Below are positions 57,501-64,000 of a DNA stretch of 64,000 bases, one piece after another. Made by a program: the position numbers and the translations under genes. The notes below the pieces were generated by a model, which searched no databases, was not told the origin of the DNA, and saw only the letters and a list, made by a program, of their open reading frames with translations. The number at the start of each line of letters is the position of its first letter. The first letter of the stretch is position 1. The stretch covers positions 4,588,001-4,652,000 of the forward strand of contig NC_068563.1 of assembly GCF_022201045.2 (NCBI RefSeq), in the 5' to 3' direction. This DNA is from Citrus sinensis. Taxonomy: Eukaryota; Streptophyta; Magnoliopsida; Sapindales; Rutaceae.

Positions 57501-60359
57501 AATAATGTTGCCAATGTTTTAACGCTTGGACTACTGCGTAAACTCCACGTCATAAATGCTGTAGCATGCCTTTGATCTATTCAACTTCTCACTGAAATAA
57601 GCTATAGGCTTACCCTGTTGGCTAAGAACAACTCTAATGCTTATTTTGGAAGCATCACAATGTACCTCAAAAGTGAGCGAAAAATCTGGTAGGGCAAGTA
57701 CTGGGGCAGTAATCAACATTTCTTTGATAATCTTAAATGTCTTAGTAGCTGCCTCTGTCCAAGAGAATTGTCCTCCTTTCATGCAATCCATGATTGGTGC
57801 CATAATAGTATTGAAATGAGAAATGAATCGCTTATAAAAAGAGGCTAATCCATCGAAACTTCTGGTGGTAGATAAAATAGTTGGTTGAGGCCAATCTCGA
57901 ATAGCATCCACTTTTGATTGGTCAACATAAATATCATCCTTCGACACCACATATCCCAAAAATAATACTTTCTCTGTCAAGAAAATACACTTGCTGTGTA
58001 TAAATCTGCTGCTCTTAAGGCTGAAAGCACTTTTCTCAAATGTTGTAGATGTAACTCGTGACTGGTGCTATATATAAGTATATCATCGAAGTAAACAACT
58101 ACAAACTTTCTAATGAAAGGGTGAAAAACTTGATTCATAACTTGCATAAAAGTACTCGGAGCATTGGATAAGCCAAACGACATTACCAACCACTCGTATA
58201 ACCCTTCGTGAGTTTTAAAGGTTGTTTTCCATTTATCTCCGAGCTGCATTCGAATAGATGATAGCCACTTTTCAAATCAAGTTTGGTAAAAATTGCTGCT
58301 CTACTGAGTTGATCTAACAAATCATGTAATTGAGGGATTAGAAAACGATACCGAACGGTAATTTTATTGATAGCTCGACTGTTCAAGCACATCCTCCAAG
58401 AACTATATTTCTTTGGAGTCAATAAAGTAGGGAATGCACAGAGACTAAGACTTTCACAGATAAATAGCTTTTTTAGTAACTCTTCCACTTGGCGTCTTAA
58501 TTCCTCATGTTCTGTAGGACTCATACGATAATGAGGTCGATTTGGTAATGTAGAACTTGGTACCAAATCAATTTGATGTTGTATATCCCGAAGAGGTGGT
58601 AAACCCTGTGGTAGCTCATTAGGGAACAAATCTTAAAATTCCTCTAGTATAAGTGTCACAACTTCAAAAATCTTTGAATCATCGTTACTCTACTTTCCTA
58701 ATAAAATGTAGACTCTCTTTTTCTCTACTACAACATCTATAAACTACTTTTTGCCTAACAAATAATTACCCAAGTCTTGCTGGAGAGTAAGCTCCTTGTT
58801 AGGTAGGAGAATGATCTTAGTATTGTTAAACATAAAGCTGTAGGTGTTTATCTCCCCATTATGCACTATGTTTCGATCATATTGCCTCGGTCTACCTAGT
58901 AACAGATGACAAGCATCCATAGCCACAACATCACACCAAATTTTGTCTTTACAAATTGAACCAATGGATAAGGAAACTAAGCAATGTTTCGATACTGTCA
59001 CTTGATTTCCTTTCTTCAGCCATATAAGTTTGTATGAAGTTTGATGAGGTTATGTCTTTAAATTTAGCTTTGTTACTACTTCTTCCGAAATGACATTCTT
59101 GCAACTACCTGAGTCTATAACCATATGACATACTTTACCCTCAATTGTGCAAGTAGTCTAAAAACTATTTTGTCGTAACCACTTTTCTTTGTCTTGACCT
59201 TTAGGAGTGAAGAATGCGCGGTTCACGATCAACATTGGTCTGCTATCACCATGTTCTTCAATAGATTGAGCGCTACCACTATTATCAAAAGTTGGCTCTT
59301 CAGCGAACTCTTCAGTTTCTTCCTCTTGGTAGTCTTCACTTTCCTCTGGGCTTACGAATAAGCCTTTACCGTATTTTCCTCCATTTTAATATTCTGTCAT
59401 TCAGTGCCCATTTTCTCCACAATTAAAACAACATAATCCTGAACCCAAGGATTGGGTTTTGGTGCTTTGACCGATTTTACTAGGTTTACTAGTTTTATTT
59501 AGAGGATTTAGAGAAGTGAAATTATGGAATTGGGAAGTCGGGTTTGAATTATCATGAACAACACTTCAAGCACCTCGAAAGCTTGAGTCATTAGTACGTC
59601 GACTAAATTGCTTCTCCAACTGCAAGGCTTGTTGGCGTGCCTCTGAAACAGAGTATGGGTCAAGTAAATTTAATTGGTCTTGAAACTGAGATTGTAAGCC
59701 TCCAATGTAGCGGGAAACCTGCTGTTCTTCTGTATCTATCAAGTCATTGCATGCTACCAACCAATGGAATTCTGTGGTGTAATAATCCATTGATCGATTA
59801 CCTTGCTTTAAATTATGTCATTGTTGGTATAACAGTTTGGCGTAATTATGAGGCAAGAAAGCTCCACGCAAGTGCTTCTTCAACTTTTCCTAAGAATCAA
59901 TCTTTTTTTTCCTTGCCTAATCCTTGTGAGTTTAGTTTGTTGCCGCCAAGCTACTGCTCTTTCACGAAATCGAGTTGTAGTAAGTAAAACTAGTTTATTT
60001 TCAAGAACTTCCTTGTATTCGAAAACTTCCTCAATGACATTAATCTAACCCAATAATTCTTCAGGTTGACCACTTCCTTGGAATTCGGGAATGTCAATTC
60101 TCAACCCAGATTCCCATTTTCCGTCATTAGTGGACTCAGTTCTAGGCCGACGCCTTGAGAATGGGTTAGCAAAACTTTCACTTGATTTGTCTTCGCATTT
60201 TGGAGTATAATGGCGTTTGTCAAGTAACTCTGTCATTTGTGCCATTTGTGCAGCTAACAGATCAATTCTGGCTGTCATGCTAGCCATGGCTTCATCTTTA
60301 GAAACATCATCTTGATTGCAATTTGCAGCATGAGCATCACGAGCTTTTCTTGGAGGCAT
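54525..60359 (-). pseudogene. Defective gag-pol of the second gypsy element
   Basis: Gag begins MPPRKARDAHAANCNQDDVS at 60359 with a coiled-coil-like MTARIDLLAAQMAQMTELLD. A CCHC knuckle, CCFNCGENGH, is near 59430 and is followed by a stop. The protease C-terminal part reads VVAMDACHLLLGRPRQYDR (58744-59001). Reverse transcriptase occupies 58629-57977 in two frames, with [11 protein letters not shown]; RNase H begins VHCDASKISIRVVL at about 57660. Integrase (57141-56453) retains [20 protein letters not shown] and [15 protein letters not shown], is split by the 54902-56346 insertion, and its end (54800-54525) has GPLEIIEKINPNAYKL and VFNVKHLIPY, the GPY/F-like module. No chromodomain was recognised. 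Stops and frame changes occur throughout. Confidence 0.88.
54896..56352 (+). mobile_element. 1.4-kb insertion in the gypsy integrase, possibly a solo LTR
   Basis: 54902-56346 interrupts the integrase frame and is flanked by CATAAC on both sides (54896-54901 and 56347-56352). It has no open frame. It starts GTAATTTTGATGATAACAAA and ends AATTCACCCCCCTCTTGGG. I recall similar starts and C-rich ends in LTRs of SIRE/Maximus-type copia elements, which is why I favour a solo LTR, but the usual TG...CA ends are not clean here. Inside are repeated GGCTAACC/TAGCCGCCTGAGG-type motifs near 55400 and 55750. Confidence 0.55.
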
Positions 60360-61154
60360 TTTCCAAATTCGGGTTTAAAAATGTGGTGGGGCTAAACTGA
60401 AATTAAATAAATTTTAGGCTGAAATTGTAATTAAGTAAAATTTTTAGATTTCCGATGACGGTGGTCAGAAATCGAGCAAAGATGGGTGGATCTGAAAGAT
60501 TTTGGGTTGGTGAGTATAATGGTGGTGATGGTGGTGGTTTGTCTGAGAAAGTGTTGTTTTGGCCAGAAATTATAAATAAAGTCGGTGGTCTTGAGGGCTT
60601 TGGTTTCGAGCTGTTGGAGCGTCGATCGGCGGTGATGAATGGTGGGAAAGGTTCAACTGATGGAGAGGAATGGATTGATGGTGTTGCTTCTAGCCAAATC
60701 GCGCAGGAAAATGGTGAACATAGGTGGCGGCGATTGCGGCAGTTTTGGCTTCTTTTTTTTTTTTTTCCAGCGATTTGTGGCTAATTGACGGTGGAGGATG
60801 CTTGGGGTTTGATGGTTGGCAATTTATGATCTGATTGGTGGTGGTTGCGTCTAGATCGGTGACGGAAAACTAAAACTGGCAGCCTTGGACTGTGACCATG
60901 GGCTGAAGCTTTTGCTTTTTTTTTTTTAAGCTAAACGGAAAAATCAAAAAGGGAAAAATGAAAGGTTTGGTGGTAGTTGTGTCTGGATCGGTGACGAAAA
61001 ACTAAAGCTGGCAGCCTTGGATGGTGACCACGGGCTGAAGCTTTTGCCTTTTTTTTTTTTAAGCTAAACGGAAAAATCGAAAAGAGAAAAAGGAAAGGTT
61101 TGGTGGTGGATGGGGTTAGAGTGGTGATACTAGATTTTAGCTCTGATACCAAGT
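60360..61154 (-). other. 5' leader of the second gypsy element
   Basis: Non-coding leader between the 5' LTR and gag on minus. On plus it shows open but G/T-rich frames that are incidental. It contains the tandem duplication listed separately and two poly-T runs. Confidence 0.6.
60850..61106. repeat. Tandem duplication of about 130 bp in the gypsy leader
   Basis: Two units share GATCGGTGACG, AAAACTAAARCTGGCAGCCT, TGGGCTGAAGCTTTTGC or its variant CGGGCTGAAGCTTTTGC, a poly-T run, and AAGCTAAACGGAAAAATC followed by AAAGGTTTGGTGG. The second copy begins near 60986. Confidence 0.85.
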
Positions 61155-61533
61155 TGATGCAGCAGAAGTTTAATATTCAAAATATTTCGTTGATTCTAGA
61201 GAATGCCAGAATAAAAGAATAACTAAATTCACATTGATTCAAAAGAATGCCATGAATTTAGGGGTTAAGACTCGTTGATTCCTCAGAATACCAATAATTA
61301 ACTGAACTCAAACACTCACATAAAGATTTAAAAATTGAAAATATTATTGAAATCGAACATGCCTTCAAAGGCTACAAGAGGAAGCTATTTATAGTAGAAG
61401 TAAACATCCTAAATCACTAAGGAAAAACAAAATTCTAAATTGAAAAGGAAACAAAATTTTAAATTAGAAAGGAAATTAAAAATTCTTAATTAATTAAGAA
61501 ACATATCATAGTATACATTCTTATTCTTCATCA
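61155..61533 (-). repeat. 5' LTR of the second gypsy element
   Basis: 379 bp, similar to 54160-54537 with scattered substitutions and small indels. It is followed on minus by ACTTGGTATCAGAGC, the primer binding site. Confidence 0.93.
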
Positions 61534-61743
61534 CAAACCATAATGCAGTATATGCTTGCTATACTTGGAATAAGAATTATGAAACTAAACTAGGGTATAA
61601 AAATTCAAGATTTTTCAGTCACTCATAGGATTTCGACAATTTTAGGCAAGTCCAAATTTATCCATTTTTCTTTTCTTTTTCTCTTTACTGAACATAGCTA
61701 GAGACATTTTTTTTTTCACCCAAAATGGTGCATAAATATAAAC

Positions 61744-62291
61744 TAAGGGTGCGTTTGGCACATTATATTGTATTATACTATATTACATTATTTTAATACT
61801 AGTGTATTGTATTATGTTGATTGCATTAGCATTGTTATAATACAATATTGTAGAATGTTTAGTGCTACACTGTACTGTATTAATTTTTGTAATTAATTTA
61901 AATTATATATTATATTATATTAATATATTTAATTTGTATTAATATTTTATATTATTATTAATTTTAAATTAATATTATTCATATTTAAATATTTATTATT
62001 ATTTATATTAATGATAAAATTATTAATAAATTAAAATAAAACATATATAATATAATATTATTGAATAATAAATTATATATTTATTAATTTATATTAATAA
62101 TTAGAATAAAAAAATAAAAAATTATATAATATTATATTAAATTAAAAAGTTATATTTATTTATTTATTTATTATTATTATTAACACAGCCCCTTTAACCC
62201 ATTCCTATATTCTTCCAAATTAGCACTAGTATTAATTTAATGTGAATAATATTTTAATACCCCATAATGTGATGCACCAAAAATATCCTAA
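61744..62291. mobile_element. PIF/Harbinger (Tourist)-like MITE
   Basis: 542-bp element (61747-62288), left end GGGTGCGTTTGGCAC, inverted right end GGATATTTTTGGTGC, flanked by TAA at 61744-61746 and 62289-62291. Interior AT sequence closely follows the copy at 45307 (GTATTGTATTATGTTG, GCATTAGCATTG, CTACACTGTACTGTA). Confidence 0.7.
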
Positions 62292-62700
62292 TGGTGCATT
62301 TGACACATTATATTGTATTATATTATATTGCATTATTTTAACGTAGGTGTATTGTATTATATTGTATTGCATTAGCACTATTTTATAAAAATATTACAAT
62401 GTTTGGTGCTACACTGTACTGTATTAATTTATAATTATTTTATATTTGGTGTAGCACTATACTGTATTAATCTCTTTAATGATTAATTTAAATTATATAT
62501 TTAAAAAATCTATAATATATTAGTACTTCAAAAAATATTAAATACAAAAGACTTAAGAATTTTTACATCAATTCTTTTTTTGTTTAAATTAAAAAAATAT
62601 ATAATTCTTTGTAAAATATGTGTAAAATTAACAAATTTTAAATTTTTCGACAACATAATATTTATTTTTCAACAATTCCCAAATATATAACCATGAAAGT
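62289..62700. mobile_element. Second, incomplete copy of the same MITE family
   Basis: Directly after the TAA that ends the previous copy, TGGTGCATTTGACACATTAT starts a second left end followed by the same interior motifs (GTATTGCATTAGCA, GCTACACTGTACTGTATTAA). A right end could not be found, so it is truncated or has decayed. The end coordinate is approximate. Confidence 0.5.
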
Positions 62701-62709
62701 ACGAGGCAT

Positions 62710-63695
62710 CTACAACGAAGCTACCATGCTCATCTCGTGTATCCACATTGTTATGGCTGATTTAATTCTCGTGGGTAATGTTTTTATCTCCTTATTATAG
62801 CTAGCTAGAAAGATAGGCTCTTGTTTGACCGCATAGTGGTTGGTGATAAGGAAAAGGTTGCCGCAAGCCTTGGGCACGACATTGCCTTTGTAAGCCTTGC
62901 AGATATAGCCTATTAAGATTTCGTAGTCCTGCAGCAAGAGAAATATTTCATTTCCTGAAGATTCCCAGGTTCAATATATTTCTAATGCAAAAGACTATCA
63001 AAAGATTTGATATAATAATCTTTTACTTCGTATCTCAAGAATCGTACATTTTTGTTGAACAAATTTTATTCCCATTTCCACAAACTTGGGGGCATAAGAA
63101 AATCAGGAACGTACCTCATAAAATGACTGCACATCAACAACAACCCAAAGCACATATTGATGAGCAGGCACGAGATAATATAATTCAGCTGCACATTTTA
63201 ACTCAAGCTGCAAGCAATATAAAATCCAATTGCAAATCAATCACATATACCAATTTCACAGGCAGTGGGCAATTTTACAGGCAGTGGACTAGGTCTACTT
63301 TCATTTCATTTCCTCCATATTCACTAACTGTGCAGTCCACCATCAAGAAACAAATTTCTTTGCTTCGAATTACAGGGGAAGCAGATATCTAAGAGAAAAA
63401 TGACTAATATTTAAATGCAGTGGCATCCAGGTTTATAGACAATCTAAAATATAACTTCAATATGTTCTTCTATATTCATGTACCCAAGCGATTATATATG
63501 CTATAAATTACTGCAACTTAAAGGCAGTTCTTGAGGAGATAGCCATACTGATTTAGTATCGGTATTGGTTAGACAAGAGCTAGGAAATGTAATTCACAGA
63601 TAACTTGAGCAGATATTACAAGGTGCAAGACTGACCCGTGTTCCATAGCCACTGGTATAGCAATCAACAATTGGTTTCAGATCCAAACCCAATTT
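62710..63695 (-). CDS. GILT-like thiol reductase, last three exons (partial)
   Basis: Three minus-strand exons with GT-AG introns in phase 0: 63695-63636 (KLGLDLKPIVDCYTSGYGTR), 63207-63115 (LELKCAAELYYLVPAHQYVL then WVVVDVQSFYE) and 62928-62710 (DYEILIGYICKAYKGNVVPK to the stop). Together they give 123 residues that fit the second half of gamma-interferon-inducible lysosomal thiol reductase (GILT) family proteins, secreted or vacuolar thioredoxin-like reductases. The active-site CxxC and signal peptide would lie in exons beyond the right edge. The family usually reads a Gly after WVVVD where this copy has Val, and the 50 residues after VVPKACG do not look familiar. It may be a diverged member; no frame break is seen in the visible exons. 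Confidence 0.72.
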
Positions 63696-63791
63696 CTGAA
63701 AGTATTTTTCCCACTAAGGATGCTTATGCTCATACACTAAACTCTTAATGCATTTGATAAACTAGAAATGCCCACTTTGCACCACAAACTT

Positions 63792-64000
63792 TGTTGTGCG
63801 CGGAATGCGGAATCAAGCGCACCAAATAATTACAGAAAAATAAAGGACACAAGAATTTACGTGGTTCGGTAATTAAACCTACATCCACGGAGGTAAGGAA
63901 GAATAATTGTTTATTTAACAATTAATAAAGTACAATATTTGAGTAACGAATCTCACTTTCCAGAAACCCAAATATACCCAGTACTCTCACACTCTGCAGG
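63792..64000. mobile_element. Possible LTR-type insertion cut by the right edge
   Basis: From about TGTTGTGCGCGGAATGCGGA onward, the sequence includes AATTTACGTGGTTCGGTAAT and CCTACATCCACGGAGG, a motif pair I recognise from plant LTR or TRIM elements. It lies in an intron of the GILT-like gene. The other end is outside the window, so neither type nor target duplication can be fixed. Confidence 0.35.

Larger units (their letters stand above)
54155..61538 (-). mobile_element. Full-length Ty3/gypsy retrotransposon with a nested insert
   Basis: 7374 bp (54160-61533) on minus, bounded by the target duplication CAAAC (54155-54159 and 61534-61538). LTRs start TGATG and end CATCA. Just inside the 5' LTR is TTGGTATCAGAGC, complementary to the 3' end of initiator methionine tRNA, the primer site. 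GTGGGGGGAA precedes the 3' LTR as the polypurine tract. Removing the inner insert at 54902-56346 leaves about 5.9 kb. Gag and pol are interrupted at many points, so it is not autonomous. Confidence 0.95.

Noticed and set aside
60455..60784. 109-codon plus-strand frame
   Set aside because: Lies in the non-coding leader of the gypsy element, Gly-rich from GGTGGT repeats, opposite to gag.

Overview
The window is nuclear DNA from a flowering plant, almost certainly a eudicot: it is AT-rich, genes have many GT-AG introns, the gene families are plant-specific (MED32, plastid ClpP6, BURP, REM-type B3, organ-specific protein), and most of the space is plant transposons. I lean towards a woody rosid such as Citrus, but the sequence alone does not prove the species.

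Gene-bearing left third (about 1-18.5 kb). A DUF7086 protein lies on the minus strand (1053-2021). It is followed by MED32 on plus (4571-5005), a decayed PHT1 phosphate-transporter pseudogene on minus (7453-8575), the LEW1/NUS1-like cis-prenyltransferase subunit on plus (10604-13449, seven exons) and plastid CLPP6 on minus (14272-18478, nine exons). MED32-LEW1-CLPP6 are also consecutive in Arabidopsis (At1g11760, At1g11755, At1g11750), so this is an old conserved block into which the PHT1 remnant and small transposons have come. The ClpP6 copy has Asn where the catalytic His is expected.

Transposon-rich middle (18.5-34 kb). A Mutator-like element with about 340-bp terminal inverted repeats and a 9-bp target duplication (18910-20119) is followed by a complete but coding-decayed Ty3/gypsy chromovirus (20409-25961, target duplication GTATT). 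Next is a hAT-like element (27240-30709) that has itself been split by a PIF/Harbinger-like element (27513-29976), then a probable solo LTR (31439-32180).

Right half (34-64 kb). A two-exon BURP-domain gene (minus, 34352-35359) and a secreted organ-specific-protein gene (plus, 43818-44351) are separated by AT-rich intergenic DNA. After a hAT-like element (47146-48123) and a 5'-truncated Ty1/copia element with a 903-codon open frame (48511-51530) comes a B3-domain (REM-type) gene broken by a frameshift (51955-53506). A second Ty3/gypsy element with target duplication CAAAC, tRNA-iMet primer site and polypurine tract follows (54160-61533); it is interrupted by a 1.4-kb insertion. The window ends inside a GILT-like thiol reductase gene on minus (62710 to beyond the right edge), whose intron appears to carry another LTR-type insertion.

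The genes do not form a pathway. I found no CRISPR array, rRNA or tRNA gene and no clear new biological system. The most noteworthy points are the altered ClpP6 catalytic site, the conserved three-gene block, the nested transposons with exact target duplications, and a Ty3/gypsy pol frame that runs through its own polypurine tract deep into the 3' LTR.
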